From Coccinella septempunctata (taxonomy: Eukaryota > Arthropoda > Insecta > Coleoptera > Coccinellidae): 64,000 bases of DNA. The DNA is taken from NCBI RefSeq assembly GCF_907165205.1, contig NC_058196.1, positions 21,680,501 through 21,744,500 of the forward strand. The letters are read 5' to 3'. This document shows, one piece after another, positions 22,868-33,600 of the stretch. The translations under genes and the position numbers were made by a program. Under the pieces are notes generated by a model. That model was not told the DNA's origin, searched no databases, and saw only the letters and a program-made list of their open reading frames with translations. Position 1 is the first letter of the stretch. Each line of letters opens with the position of its first letter.

Positions 22868-24009
22868 GGAATGTGCCCAAGCGGTAGTTTTGCGAGAAGA
22901 AGGGTGGACATACACAAGAATTGCAGAAAGGTTTGGAGTTACCCATACAAGTGTCCGAAGACCAGGACAGGGTAGACCACGAGTAACAACTGCCATTCAA
23001 GAACGTTGCTTGAGAGTTTCTTCGTTGAGACAACGGTTTGCAACCGCTCGCCTCCTTCAAATTCAGCTTGAGCAAACTCATGAGGTGCAAATTAGCACTC
23101 AGACAATAAGAAATCGCCTCTGAGAATATGATTTAAGGCCTCGTGTCGTGGTAAGAGGCCCAGCTCTTACCCCAGAACATTGAAGGGCGTGTTTGGATTT
23201 TGCGAGAGAGCATATCCATTGGGAAGAGGCCGATTGGGAAAGAGTTATCTTCACAGATGAGTCTAGATTCTGCCTCTACCATTGTGATCGACGTTCCCTT
23301 GTATACAGACGTCCACATGAAAGATATGCTCAGTGCAATTTCCTGAATACTACTGGTTTCGGGGGAGGGTCGATTATGGTATGGGGTGGAATATCGTTGA
23401 CTGCTCGCACAGACCTAGTGGTCGTTGATAATGGAGCTATGAATGCTGATAAGTATATAAGGAACATTCTTGAAGAGCATGTAGTGCCATTTGCCCCATA
23501 CATTGGTGAAAATTTCATTTTTATGGACGATAATGCCAGACCCCATCGTGCGCGCATCGTTCAGGAGTACCTTGAAGAGTTTGAAGTCTCTCGAATGGAA
23601 TGGCCAGCAAGAAGTCCAGATCTCAATCCGATTGAGCAGGTTTGGGACAACCTCAATAGAAGGCTGAGAAGTTCAGAAAATCATCCAGCTACTCTTAATG
23701 ACTTAGGAATCCAACTCGGAGAAATCTGGGAAGGATTAGATCAGAACATTTTAAGATCACTCATTTTGAGTATGAACCGTCGTTGCCGAGCTGTAAGGGG
23801 TGGAAATACCAAGTATTAAATCACTTATCTGTGTTCTCTTCTTTCACATAAGATTCGGTGAAATCCTGAATTTTTCTTCCATTTAATGTGTCTTGTTTCG
23901 TTCAAAACCTTCCCGAGAGAACATAAAAAATAAGTTATAAAGTCAATGTAGAGTTAACGTTCATTAAAATTGAGATTTTCAGAATGTGCGTTAATTTTTT
24001 TGCGCAGTG
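22868..24009 (+). mobile_element. Tc1-like DNA transposon, copy 3, 5' truncated
   Basis: Similarity to the element at 1-1246 begins abruptly at GGAATGTGCCCAAGCGG (22868), so the 5' inverted repeat and start codon are lost. The right end closes with TTAATTTTTTTGCGCAGTG at 24009. The TA expected next is not present (TG follows), so the flank may have mutated. Confidence 0.9.
22870..23819 (+). pseudogene. Tc1-like transposase, best-preserved catalytic core but with stops
   Basis: From 23193 a 208-codon frame covers the whole core: FTDESRF, MVWGGIS, FMDDNARPHRA and SPDLNPIEQVWD, with 34 residues between the second D and the E. Upstream, CGA codons have become TGA at 23121 and 23181. A 42-bp in-frame deletion at about 22953 removes 14 residues of the helix-turn-helix. 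Nine bases are lost near the C-terminus (INA missing before RGGNTKY). GRPR is intact. It cannot encode a full protein. Confidence 0.9.
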
Positions 24010-25807
24010 TGAAATAGAATGTATTCTGTTGTAAATAAACGAAATTAATTCAGACTCATGAAATCGACAAATGTTTATTTCAATAGCGTCTTCATTTCGA
24101 TTTACTAAATGGTTGAAGAAATATCCATTTATTACAGACTTCCTTTCCAAATGATCCGACATATTTTTATGTCTATTACTGACAGAAAACTTCAACAGCC
24201 TCGTAGTATGCACTTCAATTGTGGAGCAATGTAGGTATATTGATTATGCAAAGTGCTTTCAGTTCTGCACATCAGCATATATCATATTTTTCGAGCTCCG
24301 TCAACAACTATCCATACATTCATAAACTCATCTACTAACATTAAAGCCACAAGTTGCAAGAAACTAGGGAAGTTTCGAATAACTCTTCCAACTCAGATTT
24401 CTTCTTAACACTCCACTGGAGGAAGATTAAATGAAGATAATGAAAATCATAAACTAGGGAAAGCTCAGTAAGAATCCCAGTCTCTGCGAATGAGAAAAAA
24501 ACCGAAAATGGTAATATCTGGACGGAATTCATTAGGGAAAAGATAAGACAAGTGTTTAATTAAACTGTTGATATTATTTCAGCATGGAAGGGATGATACT
24601 CCTTGGTAGGAATGCTTAATTGAAATTTATTCGGGAAAAGTTTTTATAGTCCCACTGGTATTAAATGAGGATTCAACAAGTTACTGCATTTAATATGTCC
24701 CTACTTTCTCGATTTTATTCTTGGGTCTTTATCCAATGGACTTATTGGAACTCTGAAGAGAGAGAAAGGTTATTTTAAATACAAGTGCAGAAGGCACAAT
24801 GATATTTTAATTCATCCAGAATAACGAACATTATTTTGTCTTTGTTATTTTATGTCGTATCAAATGAATAATTTTTTTTAGTTATAATATAATCAACCCA
24901 TATTTTGTTTGTCAATACCGTCTGATTAATTATATAGGGAAATTGGTCATTGCCTTTCTTTAAATGAAATATATTAAACGATTTTTGCAACAAATTGGGT
25001 CCAGTCAAGAATCAACGGTTACTGGTACCTACTTCGCTCAATAAATTTCTGACAATTTCACCATTCTATCACAAAAAAAGTTAATGATACTTTATCATTG
25101 ATCCTATTAAATGATTTTTCAGCTGTTGCCTAATATCGAAAAAGAAATGTTACATTCTACAGATTCTGTGTAGAATTCAGTGGCGTAGTCGAAGATTTCG
25201 TGGATTTTTGAATAACCAAACATTAACTGAATTGATAAAGGATGAATGTTATTATGATCTGGAATATGATCACACTTAAGCAAATAGTACGCTCTCACCC
25301 AATATGTGATCACAATTAGACTGAATCGAGTTTTGGTATATTGATTCAGCTCTTAGCAAATAACCCTGTATAGGCATCAGTAACATAAACATTATTTGTC
25401 GCTTGATGATTACCACCGACATATACCCGACTGCTTTCTACCCCATTGAAATGTAGTGATTAAACATAATTGGCATATCCTGCTTACACTAACGATAGGC
25501 TTGGGAATTGAGATACTCCAAACTTTACACGGAGATAAATAGACATGGAAGCAAAAATATGAACATACCAGGTGAAATTCTCGTCACAGCCGTTTTATCT
25601 GAAAAAGAAATAGAAATTAGACTTATATGTTCCTACATAATTCTTAACAAAATTGTTGACATCGGCAATATTCGAGGTTGACATTATGATGGACTTAGGT
25701 CAATAAATCAAAGCTGGAGTGAATATATAGATTGACCATTTAAAACGAAAAAGCGGCTCTGTATGGGTCAGCAGAAGCAAATTATACAGAATTGGTCATT
25801 TCGATAC
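24010..25807. other. AT-rich region without recognisable gene
   Basis: ORFs of 60-92 codons are AT-biased and unrecognised. I see no TIR element or LINE piece here. Confidence 0.4.
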
Positions 25808-26200
25808 ATATACTCAATTCACTTTTATTTTAGCAGTCGGTTGGCCATGGAAATTTGACACATTTCACTCTGTACTAAAATGTCGGGTCATGACGCTTGT
25901 CAAAACATTTTTGGGTTTTAAATCAACGCTATGTTGCCCGTTCTACGTAAACATTCTGTTATTACGTATTTCATCACAATTTCAAATCTCTTCGGAAAAT
26001 ATGTGACGAATATAATTGAAGTTTATACAAACCGTCTGTTCCGATATTCCTGAACAGTACTGTCAGTAATTCAAAGACGATTCCTATTGGCCCAGTCGTT
26101 CGAGTTCTATTGTTATTCGATTGCTGGCCAGTAAAACCAGCAATATCGGAACAAGCCCAAACTGATTTAAGGCATACCAAATCCAGTTATTTGCATGAGA
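25808..26200 (-). repeat. Truncated family F3 element interrupted by a MITE
   Basis: It starts with the F3 terminus (TTTTAGCAGTCGGTTGGCCA) and follows the internal sequence of copy B for about 225 bp, to TTTATACAAAC. It is interrupted at 26034-26159 and resumes with CTGATTTAAGGCATACCAAA to about 26200. The remaining 0.9 kb is absent. A complete copy in the same orientation starts 50 bp further on. Confidence 0.8.
26034..26159. repeat. Small TIR MITE (family F4), copy 1, nested in F3
   Basis: Its ends CTGTTCCGATATT and AATATCGGAACA are inverted repeats. Around it the F3 sequence continues, and CAAAC is found on both sides, consistent with a target duplication at insertion. A second copy is at 53329-53457. 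The middle contains GGCCCAGTCGTTCGAGTTC and no ORF. Confidence 0.75.
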
Positions 26201-26249
26201 GCCAGCTACTGAAATGTTTCTTGGACGAGAATGATAATGTGATAACCTA

Positions 26250-27459
26250 TACTTCATTCAACTTTATTTTAGCAGTCGGTTGGCCATGGAAATTTGACAC
26301 ATTTCACTCTGTATAGTACGAAAATGTTGGGTTATGAAGCTTGTCAAAACATTTTTGGGTTTTAAATCAACGCTATGTTGCCCGTTCTACGTAAAAGTTT
26401 CTGTTATTACGTATTTCATCACAATGTCGAATCTCTTCGGAAAATATGTGACGAACATAATTGTTTATACAAAATTATTGCAGGCTTAATAAATTCAGTT
26501 ATTTGCATGGAAAATACAAGAGATCAGTATAATATCATAATATGCCTAGTGCATTGAGGAGAGTTAATGTTCGTTATCTTCTTTGGCTTACATCATTTGT
26601 AGATTTCAAAAATATTAACCCGAAGATGAAATGCATATGATGCAGTGGTTGGCACTGGGTATCTCCCGTAGGAATTAATAGATAATTACAAGAATGTTAA
26701 ATTTTTCAACAAAAATCATCTTGCATCAATATAAGTAAAAGGAGTTGAAAGAAGTTTCAAGTTAAGATGCAACTTCACCGTTGAACAAAAATTTCACATG
26801 AATAAACAGTAACAGGGCAACTTGCGCGTATTTGTGGCTATTCATCTTAATACATTGATGTAATTATAATAATTAGGTATTTATTAGTACCTTGACATTT
26901 ACATTGTATAGGACAAGTCAAATGAAAAACAGAAAAATCCATTTTAGGGAACTCATTCTCCGATGACATTTATCGAAAATCCTGTAGTTAACTTTTCGCA
27001 TTAATTCACTCAAACATAAAATTCCCAAATGCCACCACATTTTTGGGTCTCCCAATAGAAGGAAATTCTTTGTCATACTCTTCATTCACAATCTTTCTGA
27101 TTGTGGAAATATTCAGCTGAAATATAAGTCGTTTAGATTCAGATGAAACATTATATAAATTCTCTTACATTGAATATGTTCGCTATCGTCTGACGTATTG
27201 TGGATTTTAGAATATCAGGGTATAACTATTTGAATGAGCGGACCTGAATTCTAAATAGCACTTCCTGAAACCCTGCCCCTTTTTTCAATCACTTTCGACA
27301 TTTTCGAATTTTCGTAATAAAAATTGATATTAGTTGTGGCAACGGCGTTATGACATTAACGACATTTCATGAGTGCCAACCTAACTTCGTTCTAGTTACA
27401 AAAACTTGAGAAAATTATTTCATGGCCAACCGACTGCTAAAATAAATTTGAATGAAGTA
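26250..27459 (-). mobile_element. 1.2-kb non-coding TIR element (family F3), copy B
   Basis: This is the complete inverted counterpart of 16645-17857. The left end has the TIR with subterminal GGAAATTTGACACATTTCAC, and the right end reads CATGGCCAACCGACTGCTAA. TA flanks both ends (26248-26249 and 27460-27461). No coding potential. Colinear with copy A apart from point changes and small indels. Confidence 0.85.
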
Positions 27460-27461
27460 TA

Positions 27462-28721
27462 TATCGATGATTCTTTGAGCTTTAAGTTTCTTATGGATTA
27501 TTTTTGGTGAAACGGTTTATCAATGATTCTAATTTCTGTTGGAAAAATAAAAAAATGGTACGTGCAAAGCTACGCGATAGAAGTGAAACTTCCTCGACGT
27601 CTTTGGGAGTAAGCGTAAATGAGGGAATAGATCTAGTTATGATAACCTGCTGTGCTGTTTAAACTTATTTTAATCGAATAAAATTATAACTTCATCCACT
27701 GTTTGAAAAAAATAAATTCAATCAATTTTCTACATCATGATTTTCCAAGAAAGACACGATATTTTTGAAGAAACTGAAGTAGAATATGAAAATCCTCGAT
27801 TGCAAATGATCAAAAAACATGCAAGAAAACGTCATCCATCGTATCTGGTTCTCAAGCAAAATCCACATTGAGATGATTGTTTTTTTTTCATCAGATCCAA
27901 TGATTTCAGCAACTTCGACGTTAATCCTTAAAAATTAATTTTGCAGGTTCGCTTTCAATCCTTTGGTAACTCTTCAAGAAGGTTTGAAGAACTTCATAAG
28001 TAGTGAAAGAGGCTTATCCTTTTTTTCCTGGAATTGTCAGAGTTTATAAGCCCATATTGTGGATTTCAAGGACACAAAATTTCAGAATATGAAAGTTGAA
28101 ATTCGATGGTATCAAGTAGGAGGATTCAATGAAATATTGGTGTGAAAAAAGATCAAAGTTGTTTTGTTTTTTCGTTTTTTGCTGGTAATTCAAGTGTTTA
28201 TATCTAAGTGTCATCAGAATCGGCACATAGGTATTTTATTTTGGAAAAGTAATCTTATTTTGTCATAGCTGAGGACACATGAATGATTTCTGATGATAAA
28301 ATAAAATGGTAGCTATCTTTGACCAAGCTTCCAAGTGATTTCGATTAGAAAGAAGGATGTTAGAATCATTTGTACACGATGTTGGGCGATATTGTATGAA
28401 CACGATAATTTTAACCGTTTTTGAGAAAAACACAATTGAAGTCTTCACTGTCTTCTTGCAGTTCTATTCAATTAAAGAACAGTTTGCTTTCGAAAGTCAA
28501 AAAAATGTTGCTGTGTTGCTAAATGTTCTTTCTTCAGGTAAATTATTCTTGCTACGACATTGAAATCTATTGTCGTTACACTTCAACACAATGTATGTTT
28601 TTCCCACAGCAATAGCTTTTCAAGGCATATTTGGTCCTATCGCTATATTTCGCTCATTAGTATATGTCCCAATAGTTATGAAAAAAATCGTCGAAATTGA
28701 ACTTTTTCGGAAATTATTTTA
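27462..28721. other. AT-rich region without recognisable gene
   Basis: Three ORFs of 60-68 codons, all AT-biased, none recognised. No repeat found. Confidence 0.4.
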
Positions 28722-28970
28722 GACGACTTCCCGGGCTTCGATCTCGACGTTCTATACCATTTTAGAAAGGGCGTCATAGCTCGGGCCTACGGCCCTCGTG
28801 GTTCACCTCGGCCATGACTCGGGCCTACGGCCCTCGTGGTTCCCTCTGCGAATTTCTATGTTCCAATTCCTTTTAGTATATAGAGAAGAAGAAGAAGAAG
28901 ATCACCATGAATACTAACTCAAAAAGTTTCCTCAGAAATAATGAGAATAACTCTCCCTAGGAAGTCGTCA
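28722..28970. repeat. Possible short TIR element with GC-rich tandem core
   Basis: GACGACTTCCCGGG at the left is inverse to CCTAGGAAGTCGTC at the right. The core holds two copies of CTCGGGCCTACGGCCCTCGT about 37 bp apart (28788-28855) and then a short (GAA)n run. The contrast with the AT-rich flanks is sharp. Boundaries rest only on the 10-14-bp inverted ends. Confidence 0.5.
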
Positions 28971-29560
28971 ACAAGTAGAGAATAGTCTCATTTCACCAAT
29001 TTACTGAAAACGAAGGTATTTGCTGCAAAACGCAAGATCAAAACTCAGTCAAATCGTATTATTATTTGTGTAAGACACAGCTGTAAGACGACATATTCAA
29101 TTTTTCAGAATGAACGTACGAATGAATGGAATATTTATGAAATTCATCGAAGACCACAGTCTCGTATTTAACATAAACATACCCCGAAAGTTTTTACCAA
29201 GTTCGTTCCTCTTGATATGTTTATTGTAGTAGAATGACGAATTTGTGCTATCATTGTGATAAAATATTCGATGAAAACAGCTTAGTTTTTCACGATTTTG
29301 AAATATTGTATGGAAAAAAAGGAAGGAGTGATATGAATACGAAGGAATGATTCCAAAGTTGTCAAATTAGGAAGCAAAACTCCTTTATTGTCCAAAATAT
29401 TCACGAGATTACAAGACAACTGCGAGACTCTGGTAGGAGACTCTAGACGAGACAGAAAAAGTCTCGTCTCGTCTATGAAATATCAAGTCTCCTGGGCATC
29501 ACTACGTATAACACAGTTAAAATCTTGATTCACTTGCAACGTCCGCGCACGCCCAAATAA
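28971..29560. other. AT-rich spacer with GTCTCG palindrome cluster
   Basis: Around 29430-29510 GAGACTCTAGACGAGAC is followed by GTCTCGTCTCGTCTATG, a palindromic cluster also seen near 3.55 and 15.92 kb. No gene is visible. Confidence 0.4.
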
Positions 29561-30876
29561 CACAGGCCAACACACATTTTGGTGCCTGCGATTTTTTAAC
29601 TGTTCCTGAGTAATTTTTGGATGCAGAATGTAAAAAAGTTCTCAGATTTTGTCTATCAGATCTAGTTTTTGAGATTTTTTAAAAAAATTGTGTATATAAT
29701 TTACGTTATAACTGTTATAATATATAATATTACTATTGACAGTTGAAAAAAAAACAAAGACACATGGATTTAAGTATTTATTGCAAAAACTTAATTTACA
29801 TAATTACATTAGTCACTAATCACATAAAAATTTTCTTTTATACGATTTTCTAGAATGGAGTTTACTAGGGCAGTCTCGCTGAAGGCTCCAGCAGTAGTCC
29901 GCCATCATGTGGCTATCCCATCGTCCTTGATAACGATGTTCCATAGTTTTAATATCCTGATGGAATCTTTCCCCCTGTTCTTCACTACAATCACCTAAGT
30001 TTTCTGGAAAACGATCTAGGTGGCTGTGGAGGTAGTGAACTTTTATACTCATGTTACAGCCGAGAATATTAAAATTTGAAAGCAATTCTACGTAATTCTC
30101 TGCTTTATGATTGCCAAGAAAATTTTGTACTACTTGAACAAATGAACTCCAAGCGTTAGATTCAGTCTCGTTCATTGATGTGGTGAATTGTGGATCTTTA
30201 ACAAGTTGCCTTATTTGAGGACCATCAAATATACCAGCTTTTAGTTTTTCCGTGCTAATGCCAGGAAATTTACGTGACAAATACCCAAAACAATTTCCAT
30301 CTCGATTTAAAGCCTTCACAAATGGCTTCATTAGGCCTAGCTTGATATGCAAGGGCGAAAGTAAGATTTTTTCTCTTGAAACCAAAGGTTCGTTGATCAC
30401 GTTTTGTATTCCTTGAATCATGACATCTCTTGAAGGCCAATTTTTGTTAACCCAGTGCTCATTTTTAGCTCTGCTGTCCCAAAGGCACAAAAAACAAGGA
30501 TATTTTGTATAACCACTCTGCTGTCCAAGGAGGAAGTTAATCATTTTTAAATCAACACAAATTGACCACTGATGTTCTTCGTATTCAATGTTTCTCAAAA
30601 CAAATGCTATTGTTTCATATTCTTCCTTCATGGTAGTAGAATGACCAATAGAAATTGAGCCATATTTGTTACCGTTATGTAAAGGAACACATTTTAAACT
30701 ACGTTTTGAACTGTCCATTTAACCATTTAACCTGTAACGTGTATCTCAGAAACTAGAGCTGATAGAAAAAATCTGGCGGCATTTTTGGAATCAGCACATT
30801 AAAAACATTAACAAAACATTAAAATCAGATGTTAGATTTTCGGCACCTAATTTTTTTTTCATTTTGTTGGCCTGTG
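29561..30876 (-). mobile_element. Putative TIR transposon carrying the orphan 300-aa ORF
   Basis: Both ends read inward CACAGGCCAACA (29561-29572 and, on the minus strand, 30876-30865), a perfect 12-bp inverted repeat. About 15-20 bp further in, both ends have GGTGCC. A second inverted stretch lies at about 29643-29675 and 30745-30777, where 27 of 30 bases agree around AACTAGAKCTGATAGA. The 300-codon ORF sits between these arms. No clear target duplication: the flanks are AATAA and AATTA. I infer a mobile unit. Confidence 0.6.
29816..30718 (-). CDS. Orphan conserved arthropod protein, probable transposase fragment
   Basis: This is the only long intact ORF (300 aa). I recall related sequences, annotated as uncharacterized proteins, in many arthropod genomes, where they are often multicopy. 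Features seen: DSSKRSLK at the N-terminus; CVDLKMINFLLGQQ with D56; CFLC (C75 and C78); SPLHIKLGLM with H124; NLGDCSEEQGERFHQDI with E247, E250 and H253; C-terminal basic RKSYKRKF. The in-frame codon before ATG is TAA, and remembered relatives extend further upstream, so the N-terminus may be lost. The pattern D, D, CxxC insert, H and E would suit an RNase-H-like DDE nuclease, but that is inference. Confidence 0.7.
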   Translation of the reverse strand: MDSSKRSLKCVPLHNGNKYGSISIGHSTTMKEEYETIAFVLRNIEYEEHQWSICVDLKMINFLLGQQSGYTKYPCFLCLWDSRAKNEHWVNKNWPSRDVMIQGIQNVINEPLVSREKILLSPLHIKLGLMKPFVKALNRDGNCFGYLSRKFPGISTEKLKAGIFDGPQIRQLVKDPQFTTSMNETESNAWSSFVQVVQNFLGNHKAENYVELLSNFNILGCNMSIKVHYLHSHLDRFPENLGDCSEEQGERFHQDIKTMEHRYQGRWDSHMMADYCWSLQRDCPSKLHSRKSYKRKFLCD

Positions 30877-31726
30877 AATTATTCACTTCAAGAACTCACT
30901 TTCAAAAACACCCTACCGGTTAATATTTCGTATAACAATTTTTTCAGATATTATTTATGGTTCATGATATTCAGAATATGTATAATGCCGAAAAAAAAAC
31001 CTTTATATCCGAACAGGCGAATCCTCCCTACCCACAAAAGAAAAATGCCCACAGCTGGTCCACTGAATAATTCCTCCAATGATTGTGAATCCGCATCAGT
31101 TTCCAGACTAATACATCTTCCGTTCCCGTTCGTGTCCCTTGCGAAGCTTCCATCTTCCATCCCGGATGCTCACCGACCACCACGAAATTCATCTTCTTTT
31201 TACCCATCTCGTTAGTAACTTGACTGGATGTATGAATGACGTCGCGTGCTTCCCTACATCTCTTCCCCATTTAGCGGAGGCCCTCACGCTCGCCTGTTGG
31301 TTACCGATGCCATAACTCACAGCCCGCTACCGCGATTTTCACGTGGTCGAGGCCTCCAAGAACAATGCCCCAACAAAGAATGGAGGGTCTACCGCCTGCC
31401 GCGCGCCGGTGGCGTGAATTATGTACCTTGATGGAACCGCAAGTTCGATCGACCCTTTCAAATATTCAAGCGTTCCGTCCGCCGCATTATGAACTACATG
31501 AATCAAAACACTATCATTCATTTCAATTTGCCGCGGGTCGGGTTTTGTTCGCCGATGAAGATAAAATGTTTCCTTAACGCCGGGGGGATGTATTATTCTC
31601 ATCTACTGAACGGGTTCAGCTGAACAGGGGAACAATCGGGACTTTGGTGGGAAGAATATTAAAACCTCTTAACGAATAAGTTAAGAATTAAGAAGTGATA
31701 TTTTATGAATCAGTGCAAAAACTATA
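30877..31726. other. Region with a GC-rich island and overlapping unassigned ORFs
   Basis: Between about 31050 and 31610 the composition rises in GC. ORFs occur on both strands (128 codons plus at 30829, 87 codons minus at 31339) and overlap each other, which argues against any one being real. No domain is recognised. A conserved non-coding or old exonic remnant is possible. Confidence 0.35.
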
Positions 31727-33188
31727 GTTGAGGAGCCGAAGAGGGACATTCGGGATTTACTCAAGAGTGTCAGATTAATACAAGGAGAGATACCTTGGAC
31801 CCTGTAGAGTACCTCTACCAAAAAATTAGATCTGTATATATGGGGAATTGTCTAGGACAGCCTGTCAGAATAGTGGAAAAAAAAACGATCATTGTATATA
31901 CTAGAGCGTGTCAGATTAAGATATACATATGTGGTTAATTACATGTTGAAAAGTATATATTCTCGAAATCTGACAATTTAAGCGTGTCGAAAATGTGTGG
32001 TTGGGCGTCAAAGTTGCAAAAAAAAACGTCACGTTTACATTCTCGAGCGCGGTGGCTTTTTTTCTTATTTTGAAGCCAATGATTCAAAAATAACGGAAAA
32101 AATATAATCTGACAGTTTTAGCAAGCCGAAACAATAAAAATTGGCCATAAAGGTCACAAAAATCAGTTTTTTTTAAATTATCTCCTTCCCCGGGCTTCAA
32201 ATCTTTTTCGCATTCATCATAAAAGTTGTAGAGCATAACATTTTCTACAAACTTTGTCCCAAGCAATTTTTTCTACGTTCGAACGTTTTTGAGATATACG
32301 GCGATTAATGCGAGGTGTTTAGCGATACATGCTGAAGCGAAAATTCACTCGTTGGAAAATAGTAAATTCTGAGGTTCTGTCACAGACAACACTTACATTT
32401 TCGTTAATAATTTCGAAATTGTCATCATGGAAATCCCTTGTCATTTTGACAATTGTATATTAGACTGGGATTCTACATTGACCTTGCCCCTTATCGCCCT
32501 CTAACTCGAGAACGCTTAAAAGTATGCAAAATTGCTTCAGACAAAAGTTGTGAAGAATTTTATTATCTACTTTTATAATGAATACAAAAACGATTAGAGG
32601 TACAGGGAGGGAAATATTCGAAAAAAGAGGATTTTTATCATCTTAAAAGTATCAGATTAAGGAAACCCCCCCTGATAAGTGTCAGATTAATGGGTCAACA
32701 CGTCTACAACACCCATATTAACCATCTGTATGAAAATCTGACACGCTCGAGTATGTACAAGTAACGATATTTTCAACATTTTCAGAGGACCGCTGTGACC
32801 TTGCGTCACGTCCAAATTGTCAGTCCCTTGAAAAGTAGCTTTCTTTGGGTCAAATTAACATACCCTCCAAAAATCTGACACGCTGGAAAATTTTTTTTAC
32901 CATTTTCAACTCTTCCGTACGGCCAGTCCCACCGCGCAAACTGTCAGATAAGCATGAATTCATTATGAGAGACACGTAGAGCATATAAAGTATCTTAATC
33001 TGACACGCTCGAGTATGTACACCTGACAATTTTTTTTTACATTTTTGAAACCCTGCAGACGCTTTCCCCACCGCTGAAAGTGCATACATCATAGAACCTT
33101 TTTTTCTTTCTACCATCTAATCTTCAAAATCCACCAGGTCTCCACGACGCTCGAGTAAATCCCGATATAGCATCGTCGGCTCCCCAAC
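31727..33188 (-). mobile_element. Iteron-rich TIR element (family F2), copy 2
   Basis: This is the inverse of the element at 3719. The left end reads GTTGAGGAGCC after TATA, and the right end ATCGTCGGCTCCCCAAC before TA. Internal iterons such as CTGACACGCTCGAGTATGTA recur (32735, 33000). Full length, about 1.46 kb, and non-coding. Confidence 0.85.
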
Positions 33189-33219
33189 TATTATACTTCA
33201 CAATTCACATAAATTTTCA

Positions 33220-33600
33220 GACCTCTCTAGATTTTCTCACATGGTATGTTGCACCAGAATAGAACTTTCTCATGTCTTCCTCTTTGATAGTGAATGCTGA
33301 TTTATTGTCTTCTTATGTTCATCTCATCAATTTGAATCAGTTTCTTCATTTCTCAGCTGAACTCTGTTGTTAACCTCTCTTTTACATATTATTAATTACT
33401 ATTATCGAGTTTCAAATCCATTCATCTTTCTATCATATACAGATAAGATCTCCAGCCTTCTACTCTGCTCGAAACCAACGATTAGTGGTTTCCCTCATCA
33501 GTACTCTCATTTTGTAACACTCATAATTTATCATTTGTATCTCCTATTTTTCTGATGGACGTTGTAATCGTGCTTACTTTTAAGCCATACGTCTCTGTAA
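33220..33600 (+). repeat. Dispersed repeat (family F5), copy 1
   Basis: It matches 54743-55320 in the same orientation, including TCTAGATTTTCTCACATG, TGTTGCACCAGAATAGAACT and TCTCCTATTTTTCTGATRKA. About 190 bp present in the other copy are missing here. Class unknown. Confidence 0.7.

Noticed and set aside
30829..31215. 128-codon plus ORF
   Set aside because: It begins inside the putative transposon end, overlaps opposite-strand ORFs and has no recognisable domain.
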